Shown piece by piece: positions 1-8,744 of a stretch of 64,000 nucleotides of DNA; position 1 is the stretch's first letter; every line of letters begins with the position of its first letter. This DNA comes from Candidatus Nanohaloarchaea archaeon (GTDB lineage: Archaea > Nanohalarchaeota > Nanosalinia > Nanosalinales > Nanosalinaceae): positions 620,001 through 684,000 of the forward strand of contig CP046106.1 of NCBI GenBank assembly GCA_013343275.1, written 5' to 3'. The notes under the pieces were generated by a model. That model saw nothing but the letters and a program-made list of their open reading frames with translations. It was not told the origin of the DNA and made no database searches. A program made the translations under genes and the position numbers.

Positions 1-335
1 CAGTAGTTGGCGCACCAATCCTCTTCTCAATCACCGTATACATGTCCCAGACTACCAGTCAGATGTGGGAGCAGACCAATCTGCAGGATGCCAACCAGTT
101 CGCATCAGGGGGAACCGGAGGTCTCTCCTTCTCACAGCCACAGGTAAACACAGAATTCCTGATCTTCTTCTCGATTGCTGCCCTCATAATATCCAACAGC
201 TTTGCAGGAATGATAATTTCGCAGATCAAAAACGGAAACATACGTGAAGGTGCTAAATACATACCCTTCACAGTCACTATATCCGTAGCTATATTCCTGG
301 GTGTTAAGACTGCTGTAACCACAGCTCTCGGATGA
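1..335 (+). CDS. TadC/ArlJ-like pilus assembly membrane protein (3' end only)
   Basis: The reading frame is open from base 3, so the ATG at 42 is probably internal and the gene begins before the window. About 110 C-terminal residues are visible. They contain a short hydrophobic stretch at the extreme left (VGAPILFSITVYM), then two membrane segments (FLIFFSIAALIISNSF and FTVTISVAIFLGVKTAV) separated by a short basic loop. This fits the C-terminus of the type II secretion F/TadC/ArlJ family, the inner-membrane platform on which type IV pili are assembled. The next gene is a class III pilin and five prepilin-like genes follow on the other strand, which supports the call. The cognate TadA-type ATPase would be expected just upstream. 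Confidence 0.6.
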   Translation, partial: VVGAPILFSITVYMSQTTSQMWEQTNLQDANQFASGGTGGLSFSQPQVNTEFLIFFSIAALIISNSFAGMIISQIKNGNIREGAKYIPFTVTISVAIFLGVKTAVTTALG

Positions 336-367
336 ATAATATAAAGGAGCTAAACCTAGAATAAGAC

Positions 368-838
368 ATGACCATGGACTATTTCAACCAGACCCGTAAA
401 GGTCAGTCCGCAATTGAGTATCTGACCACTTACGGTTGGATGCTTTTGGTCGTCGCTATTGTAGGAGGAGCAATCTTCACAACAGTACAGGGACAGACAA
501 ATATCTCAAACTCGTCTGGTTTCTCTAACGCAGACGTGAGAATCTCCCAATTTGGAATGACTTCTGACGGGCTATCAGTTGAATTTAGGGCTGCTGCATC
601 ACAGGCAGTAACAATCAACCAAGTAAATATCACCGAAGAAGGTACTCCAACAAATGGGATGAACAGGACAGGGTTAAGCATAACCATTCCTGTCGGAGAA
701 ACCAAGACTGTCCAGTTCGATAACTTCACAGAGGGCAACACCCAAAGAACCTACAATGTTGACGTAGTTTACGACAGCGGCGGTATACCAGACCTAATAG
801 TATCGGGTACAATCACAGGTACTATGACAACCAACTAG
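368..838 (+). CDS. Class III signal peptide type IV pilin
   Basis: 156 aa. The N-terminus has the archaeal prepilin signature: basic RKG at residues 10-12, then QSAIEYL, then a hydrophobic alpha helix to about residue 37. Prepilin peptidase should cut after Gly12, leaving Gln13 as the mature N-terminus and Glu17 at the +5 position. The rest is a Ser/Thr/Asn-rich beta-type domain with several N-x-S/T sequons, consistent with an N-glycosylated extracellular pilin. It lies 32 nt after the TadC-like gene and is probably cotranscribed with it. A second in-frame ATG at codon 3 could also be used. Compared with the five opposed prepilin-like proteins it has the cleanest signature and may be the major subunit. 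Confidence 0.85.
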   Translation: MTMDYFNQTRKGQSAIEYLTTYGWMLLVVAIVGGAIFTTVQGQTNISNSSGFSNADVRISQFGMTSDGLSVEFRAAASQAVTINQVNITEEGTPTNGMNRTGLSITIPVGETKTVQFDNFTEGNTQRTYNVDVVYDSGGIPDLIVSGTITGTMTTN

Positions 839-848
839 AATTAAATAT

Positions 849-865
849 CCTTTTTCTTTATTCTT
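849..865. terminator. T-rich convergent terminator
   Basis: Pyrimidine-rich tract (ctttttctttattctt) between the stop of the + strand pilin and the stop of the opposed prepilin operon. Oligo-T tracts of this kind are the usual archaeal terminator. No stem-loop is needed or seen. Confidence 0.45.
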
Positions 866-2009
866 ATCTAGCTAATCCCGAAATCCCAAGTCTACTCGCG
901 ATACTATCACTCAACCGGAACCAAGGAATCATATTGCCCCGACCGTAACTGACACCTGCTACTTCCACTAGAGTGCCCGCGCCGTTGAAGTATTCATAGC
1001 CGACTGAGGATGTGGAGTTACTAGCTGATATTTCTGTCTCGTTGATGAAAGTGGCGACCGAGCCATTGTAATTTACAGTATTGTTCGCGAAGCGTTCCTC
1101 AACGCCAGGATATCCTGAGACAGCTAGGTAGCAGCTTTCTGAAATAATCTCTCTAAAGTGAGATCTGTATACTTCACCTTCGTGCACAATAAGAGGTTCA
1201 GAATCATCGATAGTACTGATATTTACGTTGGATGCATATACAGAGTTGTAGGAACCTGAAATACTTGACTGGCTGGTAACTATAGCTGCAAACCCATCCG
1301 TTTCTGATGTAGTGTAGTTCGAAGGATTAGATGTCACAAGCACCCTCTCTATAGGATCAGATATAGAGGCCATAGAAGGCTCAACAGCTGCTCTACCGTA
1401 GCCTGTTCCATTATAGTCAGAGGCAGAAATAGTTAGGGATTCTGAGATAGGAGAACTGAAGCCACACTTGTTGAAGCTAGCTTCGTAACCCCTGGAAACA
1501 AGATAAGGATCTCTAACACTAGTAATAGGCCTGGAAGTGTCAAAAGTAGAGTTAACTATAGTTTGCCTTTCCCTCCCATTATAATTTATACTCAGAGCTG
1601 TTTCCACTCTCAGCGTGAGATTGGAGATTTCCACCGATACCTGAGATAGTTGAGAGGAAAGTCTGAATCCTGAGTTTTCAGCCAAGGCCTCTGATCGAGA
1701 CTCCCACTGATTAAAGGTATAATTAGATACTCTATCGCCATTGAAAGTACCGGATACAAACACATTCTCCGAGGCGTTCTCTACATTATCAACAACAATA
1801 CTATTGGAGATAGAGTAGTTGGCGAGGTTTCGAAGCGCAGTCTGAGCGAACAGACCTTGATTCTGGCGCCACGATACCCGGTAACTGTCCAGTACATTAC
1901 TCGATGCGTAGTCTGTATCCTGTTTCTCAAGGCCTCCAGGAACTGTTATCAGGCCGAGCATAACTACTGCTGCTACAAGAGCGAATGGAGTGTATGCGAG
2001 GCCTTTAAT
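864..2009 (-). CDS. Ser/Asn-rich surface protein of the pilus operon, N-terminal membrane anchor
   Basis: Last gene of the five-gene minus-strand pilus operon. From the first ATG (1961) the protein has 365 aa and would begin inside a hydrophobic segment. The open frame continues upstream for 16 codons to an ATT at 2009-2007 that overlaps the TAA of the preceding gene; this adds KGLAYTPFALVAAVVM and completes a transmembrane helix. No ATG, GTG or TTG lies between that frame's upstream stop and 1961, so either ATT initiates or the anchor is truncated. The remainder is very rich in Ser, Asn and Thr with many N-x-S/T sequons, as in glycosylated extracellular proteins. No family recognised. The extended coordinates are my inference. 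Confidence 0.55.
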   Translation of the reverse strand: MKGLAYTPFALVAAVVMLGLITVPGGLEKQDTDYASSNVLDSYRVSWRQNQGLFAQTALRNLANYSISNSIVVDNVENASENVFVSGTFNGDRVSNYTFNQWESRSEALAENSGFRLSSQLSQVSVEISNLTLRVETALSINYNGRERQTIVNSTFDTSRPITSVRDPYLVSRGYEASFNKCGFSSPISESLTISASDYNGTGYGRAAVEPSMASISDPIERVLVTSNPSNYTTSETDGFAAIVTSQSSISGSYNSVYASNVNISTIDDSEPLIVHEGEVYRSHFREIISESCYLAVSGYPGVEERFANNTVNYNGSVATFINETEISASNSTSSVGYEYFNGAGTLVEVAGVSYGRGNMIPWFRLSDSIASRLGISGLAR

Positions 2010-2469
2010 CCCAGACCACCACTTTAGCAGAGTTGTAAACAGTTTTAGAGGAGCTTCTGTAAGGGATAAATACTGTATGCGCTCTTATCTCCTCGGCGCC
2101 GGCCATAGTTGAAGTATTGTATACCAGCCTGTTGCCCGTACTGTTAGAGAGGTACAGCGAGGCCTCATAGCTGAACTGCTTTAAGTACTGTCTCGCAATA
2201 TCACGGGATAGAGAAGTATCGCCTCGAGCATAGGTATTTCTGATTGCTACAATCACAGAGTCATTTAGGTCTTTATAGATTATAGAGTCATTCAGTTCGC
2301 CTACAGGCTGTTTAAGAGCGTTGATAGCACTGTTCTCTCCTTCGTCAACTGTTGGCCCCATGTTTTCTATTGCATAGGTTCTGAAGACCAGCAGTATCAA
2401 TGCAGAGAGCACCATGAGTGCGAGCAGTGCGTCAAGGGAAAAGTAAAAGCCTTTAGATTTCAGCTCCAT
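2005..2469 (-). CDS. Prepilin-like membrane-anchored protein
   Basis: 154 aa. The N-terminus is MELKSKGFYFSLDALLALMVL: a basic KSKG followed by a hydrophobic helix to about residue 29, resembling an archaeal pseudopilin with a degenerate class III cleavage site (Gly7-Phe8). The extracellular part is about 120 aa with several N-x-S/T sites. The gene overlaps its upstream neighbour by 10 nt and its stop overlaps the likely start of the next gene, so it belongs to the operon running 3755 to 864. Role inferred: minor pilin or pilus-associated subunit. No specific family recognised. Confidence 0.6.
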   Translation of the reverse strand: MELKSKGFYFSLDALLALMVLSALILLVFRTYAIENMGPTVDEGENSAINALKQPVGELNDSIIYKDLNDSVIVAIRNTYARGDTSLSRDIARQYLKQFSYEASLYLSNSTGNRLVYNTSTMAGAEEIRAHTVFIPYRSSSKTVYNSAKVVVWD

Positions 2470-2969
2470 TCGGAATAAACCGCCTCCATTAATGCTATTT
2501 CCCCAGATTTATTTACAGCCACAGTTTCTCTCAAGGTAACTATATCACCGGACTGATTTATTTCCGAGCCTATAGTCATTTTCTGTCCCTTGAAACTTGC
2601 TACAGATCCATTATTCATGAATGTCAGGTTGTAGAAAGCGTTCTTGAACATTCTGTTCCTCCGGGTAGCACTTATATTCTTTAGATCCAGAAACTTGCCT
2701 GCATCGATATAACCAGACTCTTTCAGGCCAGGAACCATGACATTAGATTCATTCCAGTCACTTGGATAGCCCTGCGTTTCAAGTAATAGCGTCTTGGTTC
2801 TCTGAGCATTATTAACTAGGTCTTCTCTACCTTGGGAAAAATTGCTCTCCACCAGATTATTCCAGCTTATCATGAAGAAGAATAGTATAAATGAGAAGAT
2901 GACTACGCTAGAGATGAAGTCTGGCAGGAATACCTGTCCTTTATCTTTCCTGGAAATAGACACTTCCAT
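2460..2969 (-). CDS. Prepilin-like protein (KGQVFLPDF signature)
   Basis: The start is placed at ATG 2969 because the minus strand shows a strong Shine-Dalgarno (GAGGTGG) six bases upstream; an in-frame start 15 nt earlier lacks this. The protein is about 169 aa: basic SRKDKG, then QVFLPDF and a long hydrophobic helix, the class III prepilin pattern with cleavage predicted between Gly and Gln. The extracellular part carries N-x-S/T sequons. The gene overlaps the 3' end of the preceding prepilin gene by about 29 nt, with its ribosome binding site inside that gene, which suggests translational coupling. Likely a minor pilin. Confidence 0.65.
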   Translation of the reverse strand: MEVSISRKDKGQVFLPDFISSVVIFSFILFFFMISWNNLVESNFSQGREDLVNNAQRTKTLLLETQGYPSDWNESNVMVPGLKESGYIDAGKFLDLKNISATRRNRMFKNAFYNLTFMNNGSVASFKGQKMTIGSEINQSGDIVTLRETVAVNKSGEIALMEAVYSEWS

Positions 2970-3327
2970 TGTTAACCACCTCATATCTTCCTCCTGATTT
3001 TATCTGGATAACGCGGCCTTCGTAATTGTTGAGAGACCTGACTACCTCTCCTCCTATCAATATTCTTGTCGTACCAGATTCAACTGTTATACTGTAGTCC
3101 TCCGAAGAGATCTGTAGAGGAAGTCTGACGTTGAAAGAGGTATTTTTCTTCGTAAGGGCATATTCTGCAATATACGAAACCCTAGAGGCAAGTTCTTCGG
3201 CCTCTCTTTCCTCCTCGGTCTGAAGATAATTCGCCTGTTTATCCTGCAGAACACCCATCAGAACTGCGGATACGAAAAGCGTGAAGGAAAGATATGCGAT
3301 AAACTCTACGCTTACCTGGCCTTTCAT
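2941..3327 (-). CDS. Class III signal peptide prepilin
   Basis: 128 aa. It begins MKGQVSVEFIAYLSFTLFV: KG directly followed by Q, with Glu at the +5 position of the mature protein (Q-V-S-V-E), then a hydrophobic helix. This is a textbook archaeal class III prepilin N-terminus with a three-residue leader. The start codon overlaps the stop of the upstream gene by 4 nt (ATGA), typical of coupled translation in an operon. The remaining domain is small and beta-rich by eye. Function inferred as a pilus subunit or minor pilin. Confidence 0.75.
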   Translation of the reverse strand: MKGQVSVEFIAYLSFTLFVSAVLMGVLQDKQANYLQTEEEREAEELASRVSYIAEYALTKKNTSFNVRLPLQISSEDYSITVESGTTRILIGGEVVRSLNNYEGRVIQIKSGGRYEVVNNGSVYFQER

Positions 3328-3755
3328 CCAACCACCGACACATTAATCTGGTCTTTCCAGAGTTGGACTGCTACCTTCGGCTTGCCTTCTCCTTCCAGTT
3401 CGCTCGCGTTCTGCAGGACCACTCTCCTGTCAAAGATCCTGCTCCTGTTAGTCATTTCACCCCTCTGCTGTACATTAAATATTATAGCAGACCTGTCCGC
3501 AAACTGCTTTGACCGTACATCAACTACACTAGAAGGGATGTCAACCCGGAAAGTAGTTTTAGTGGGGGCAGAGTACTTTGAAACAAAATTAACGCCGCTC
3601 TCAATTTTATCAAGAGAACTTTCAACCCTTAGAAGCTTTGAACCAGTCTGGAGATCAAGTACAGCATCCTGGGAGGTCAATATAAACGGGGATGCAAGAA
3701 CCATGGCCATACCTATAACCATGATCAACTCGATAGAGGACTGGCCTTTCATCAT
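3324..3755 (-). CDS. Class III signal peptide prepilin, first gene of the operon
   Basis: 143 aa. It begins MMKGQSSIELIMVIGMAMVLA: KG|QSSIEL followed by a hydrophobic helix, the class III prepilin signature with Glu at +5. It is the promoter-proximal gene of the minus-strand run of five prepilin-like genes; the next gene starts inside its stop codon. The upstream gap (3756-3809) is shared with the divergent redoxin gene and is AT rich, so it probably holds both promoters. Likely a pilus subunit. Confidence 0.75.
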   Translation of the reverse strand: MMKGQSSIELIMVIGMAMVLASPFILTSQDAVLDLQTGSKLLRVESSLDKIESGVNFVSKYSAPTKTTFRVDIPSSVVDVRSKQFADRSAIIFNVQQRGEMTNRSRIFDRRVVLQNASELEGEGKPKVAVQLWKDQINVSVVG

Positions 3756-3809
3756 TAAAGAAGTACTTTATTTCCAAGTTTAAAATCCTAAACCACCAAA
3801 TACCAATAC

Positions 3810-4346
3810 ATGACAACTCTTGAACAGGGCCAGAAAGCGCCAAGATTTGAACTTGAAGACTACCAGGGCCAGACAGTTGCTCTCTCCGACCTCGATAACT
3901 ACGATGGAGTGCTGGTAATATTCATGTGCAACCACTGTCCATATGTACAGGCCGAGGTACCGGAGATCAAGAAACTGAACGATGAGTTCTCTTCTATCGC
4001 AATCGTCGGTATCAACCCCAATGCAGAGACTCATCCAATGGACTCCGAGAAGAAAATGCCGGAGTTCGTCGAGGAGAAAGGCCTTGACTCTCCGCACTTC
4101 TACTACCTTTCAGACCCTGATCAGGAAGTTGCCAAAGAGTTCGGAGCCGAATGCACACCCGACCCATTCCTCTTAGACATGCGCCACCGGCTTTTCTACC
4201 ACAGCAAACTCAACGACAAGGCCGGCCCGGACGACGAAGTCGAAGACAGGTATATGAAAGAAGCAATACAGAAAATGCTGAAAAAACAGGATCCACCAGA
4301 GGCCCACGAAGAACCTGTAGGATGCTCAATCAAGTGGAAAGAATAA
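3810..4346 (+). CDS. Thioredoxin-fold redoxin (AhpC/TSA-like)
   Basis: 178 aa. The N-terminus matches the redoxin pattern (GQKAPRFELEDYQGQTVALSDL), followed by a strand and the redox motif MCNHCPYV near residue 35, a CxxC equivalent of the thioredoxin active site. ECTPDPFLLD near residue 117 supplies a second Cys and the cis-Pro region. The C-terminus ends in a conserved-looking GCSIKW. This is the stand-alone thioredoxin family protein related to AhpC/TSA peroxiredoxins, expected to act as a cytoplasmic thiol-disulfide oxidoreductase or peroxidase. It has no signal peptide and is monocistronic. Confidence 0.8.
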   Translation: MTTLEQGQKAPRFELEDYQGQTVALSDLDNYDGVLVIFMCNHCPYVQAEVPEIKKLNDEFSSIAIVGINPNAETHPMDSEKKMPEFVEEKGLDSPHFYYLSDPDQEVAKEFGAECTPDPFLLDMRHRLFYHSKLNDKAGPDDEVEDRYMKEAIQKMLKKQDPPEAHEEPVGCSIKWKE

Positions 4347-4427
4347 AGAAAAAGTGTTCTCAGCCAAGGAAGTTGAGGCAGGGAATAAAATATTCGGGCA
4401 TTAATAGAGGTACTAGGCGATTGAAAA

Positions 4428-4988
4428 ATGGATTATACTATTGAGCCGTCGGCGGAGAATTTTCGTGAGGTCCGTGATACTGTAGAAGGTATTTTGCAGA
4501 CCTGTAGCGCGGTTCTCTCCAAGGATTCTGATTTGAAGGTAAACCTGAGCTGGGGCGACAGCAACAGCCCCAATGTTTTCTCTGAGGACGAGGCCCGGAT
4601 TAATGTCTCTGTTGGAGAGGGCTGGAAGGAAGAACTTAAGCAGACGGTTGCTCAGGCATATGCCCAGTCCTGGTTCCTGGAGTACAAGTCTAACTCCTAT
4701 CACTGGGAGGAGCTGTTGATGCTGGGTCATTCTCTGCGTTTCGCGGAGAACATCACTGAGAAGCAGCCGGAACTTGATCCAAAAGATGAAGTTGCCGAGA
4801 ACTGGCCTGTTCTGCGCGAAGAAGTTCAGCTATCTCTTGTAGAGGAAACTGAGGAGATGAGTTACTACGGCTTCAGTCTGGCCTATTACCTGGCTGAGGA
4901 GCTGGAAGAGGTTCACGGCCTGAAAAACTTCCCTGAGCTGACTATGTCAGATCTGCTGGATGCTGGAGACCGTATTTTCAGAGATTAG
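4428..4988 (+). CDS. Unassigned protein resembling a DUF2268-type protease with lost zinc ligands
   Basis: 186 aa, acidic, no signal peptide. The overall pattern recalls DUF2268-type predicted Zn proteases: an N-terminal strand region with NLSWGDSNSPNVF, then TVAQAYAQSWFLEY where those proteins would carry HExxH, then LMLGHSLRF and a C-terminal YYGFSLAYYLAEEL. Here the putative HExxH reads QAYAQ, so both zinc-binding His and the catalytic Glu would be absent. If the relation is right this is a pseudoenzyme. The relation is from pattern memory and is uncertain. The gene stands alone between the redoxin and the DUF2267 gene. Confidence 0.45.
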   Translation: MDYTIEPSAENFREVRDTVEGILQTCSAVLSKDSDLKVNLSWGDSNSPNVFSEDEARINVSVGEGWKEELKQTVAQAYAQSWFLEYKSNSYHWEELLMLGHSLRFAENITEKQPELDPKDEVAENWPVLREEVQLSLVEETEEMSYYGFSLAYYLAEELEEVHGLKNFPELTMSDLLDAGDRIFRD

Positions 4989-5043
4989 AGGCATAGCTGG
5001 TTTTTCAGCGGATCGCAAGCTCTACCGAAGATTAGAAAAGGTT

Positions 5044-5066
5044 AAGCATCTATAATAGGAATGCTT
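5044..5066. promoter_or_regulatory. Inverted repeat AAGCAT-N11-ATGCTT spanning a TATA-like box
   Basis: Perfect 6-bp arms at 5044-5049 and 5061-5066 flank ctataatagga, which contains a TATA-like element about 45 nt upstream of the DUF2267 start. The geometry suggests a repressor site covering the promoter, or simply a symmetric promoter region. Confidence 0.3.
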
Positions 5067-5098
5067 CGAGCAGTTTGAGAACGAGGTGTTTTAACAAA

Positions 5099-5494
5099 AT
5101 GCAGTTTGATGACTTCGTGGGCGAGGTTCAGAATCGTTTGGAACAGGGTTCAAAAGCAGAAGCAGTTCGGTCAAGCCGTGCAGTGCTGACAACTATAGGA
5201 GAGTACCTGCAGGAAGGAGAAGACGAGGATCTGGCTGGAAGCCTTCCAATGGAGATAGATTTCTATGTTTTGAACGCGGAAAGCGGCCAGCGCATGGACT
5301 GGTCGGAGTTTGTTGAAAGAGTCAGCGCCAGAGAAGATGGACTGGATGAGGCCGATGCAGCATACCATGCCAGAGAGATAGTGGACTTCCTTCAGGAGAT
5401 AGTTCCTGGCGGTGAGTTCCAGGATCTGAGAGATAACTTCGAGCCAGAGGTAGAGCAGGAGTTGTTCGAACTGGTAGATCAGAGAGGTCGGTGA
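5099..5494 (+). CDS. DUF2267 protein
   Basis: Start set at ATG 5099, preceded by GAGGTG about 10 nt upstream; an upstream TTG at 5075 lacks a binding site. 131 aa, strongly acidic. It matches DUF2267: MQFDDFVGEVQNRL, the VRSSRAVLTTIGEYL helix, LPMEIDFYVL and DAAYHAREIVDFL. Family members are small all-helical proteins, common in haloarchaea and bacteria, of unknown biochemical role and often with stress genes. The next gene (PAC2 chaperone) starts 8 nt downstream, so the two are likely cotranscribed. Confidence 0.8.
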   Translation: MQFDDFVGEVQNRLEQGSKAEAVRSSRAVLTTIGEYLQEGEDEDLAGSLPMEIDFYVLNAESGQRMDWSEFVERVSAREDGLDEADAAYHAREIVDFLQEIVPGGEFQDLRDNFEPEVEQELFELVDQRGR

Positions 5495-5501
5495 GTAACT
5501 G

Positions 5502-6236
5502 ATGACCCGAATTAAAGAAGTGGACGACAGCATCGATCCTGAAGGGTTCACTCTTGTAGAGGGTTTTCCTGGTACAGGCCTTGTAGCCAAGATCTCCGCT
5601 GACTACATCAAGGATCATCTGGATATGGATCTTTACGCAGAGGTTTACAGCGAGGAAATACCGAGTATCTCTGTCTTTGAGCAGGGAAGCAGAAATCTGA
5701 AGCCTGCTGTCTGTATATACGCTGATCCAGAGAATGAGTTACTGGTTCTCAAGTGTGATGCCCCTGTCTCTGCGAAGGCAGATGGTTTTATCTCCGGACT
5801 GACAGACTGGATTGATGGAAACAACATCACCCCTATCTACCAGCTCGGAATCCCTTCCAGAAGCGACGAGAAAAAAGTTTTCGGAGTTTCCATCGGCGAT
5901 GCTGAGAAAGAATTGGATGCAGCAGAAGTACCTAAGCCTGAGACTGTAGGAGGTATTTCAGGGCCAACGGGAGCAGTACTTGAGCGTTCTCAGGAAGAAG
6001 AGATTTCGAGTATAGGATTGACTGTTAGCTGTGCTGAACAGCTTCCGGATCCTGAAGCCGCCCGGACTCTTATTGAAGAAGCTATTGAACCGATAACAGG
6101 TATAGATCTTGATACCCAGCAGTTAGCTGAAACCGCCGAGCAGATAAAGGAGCAGAAGAAGAAGCTGGCGGAGAAAATGCAGCAGGCCCAGCGAGATGAA
6201 ACCAGTCAGGCCTACCCAGAAGAGCTATACAAGTAA
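5502..6236 (+). CDS. PAC2-family proteasome assembly chaperone
   Basis: 244 aa. The N-terminus VEGFPGTGLVAKISADYI matches the PAC2/PbaB family signature (GFPGxGLVG), and GGISGPTGAVL in the middle is the second conserved patch. The C-terminus is a charged helix (about residues 205-230, QIKEQKKKLAEKMQQAQR) that would project from the globular core, as the C-terminal tails of PbaA/PbaB and PAC chaperones do to engage the proteasome alpha ring. Likely role: assembly or gating factor of the archaeal 20S proteasome. It may work with the Cdc48 unfoldase encoded at 59.7 kb. Confidence 0.85.
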   Translation: MTRIKEVDDSIDPEGFTLVEGFPGTGLVAKISADYIKDHLDMDLYAEVYSEEIPSISVFEQGSRNLKPAVCIYADPENELLVLKCDAPVSAKADGFISGLTDWIDGNNITPIYQLGIPSRSDEKKVFGVSIGDAEKELDAAEVPKPETVGGISGPTGAVLERSQEEEISSIGLTVSCAEQLPDPEAARTLIEEAIEPITGIDLDTQQLAETAEQIKEQKKKLAEKMQQAQRDETSQAYPEELYK

Positions 6237-6261
6237 CAAACCTTTCCTGCTCTCTTCTTTT

Positions 6262-6675
6262 TTATACAACTGTCACTGGCACGTCAGTCGTTCTCAGGAC
6301 TTTGTCAGCAGTACTTCCAAGCAGAAGATTATCAATGCCAGTATTTCCTGTAGAACCTATAATTATGCCGTCAATATCATGCTCTTCGACGTAATCAGCT
6401 ATCTCCTCATGCGGCACGCCATGTACTACATCAGCTTTCACATCAAGGCCTTCCTCTTCGGCCTCTTCCTGCTGATCCTCCACCATTTCAATCCTGGCCT
6501 TCTCCAGCTGGTTAACTGCTGAAGGAGCCATTCCATTGAGGTTGTCGTTTCTCTGATCTATGACGTTCACTATATGTAGTTCGGCGCTGTGGGTTTCGGC
6601 GACAGTCTCAGCCATCTCAAGCGCTTTCTCAGAACGGTCGCTGCCATCCGTAGGCACCAGAATTTTATCGTACAT
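6262..6675 (-). CDS. Universal stress protein UspA family
   Basis: 137 aa, single Usp domain. It starts MYDKILVPTDGSDRSEKAL, with the strand and DGS loop that bind the adenine nucleotide, and ends with GSTGNTGIDNLLLGSTADKVLR, the G-x2-G-x9-G-(S/T) ATP-binding pattern, followed by PVTVV. It is therefore of the ATP-binding UspA type. Convergent with the PAC2 gene; monocistronic. Confidence 0.92.
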   Translation of the reverse strand: MYDKILVPTDGSDRSEKALEMAETVAETHSAELHIVNVIDQRNDNLNGMAPSAVNQLEKARIEMVEDQQEEAEEEGLDVKADVVHGVPHEEIADYVEEHDIDGIIIGSTGNTGIDNLLLGSTADKVLRTTDVPVTVV

Positions 6676-6713
6676 AGACCCTATTTACCGCAGGAATCTT
6701 TTAGGCCTTTTTA

Positions 6714-8744
<2,031 letters not shown>

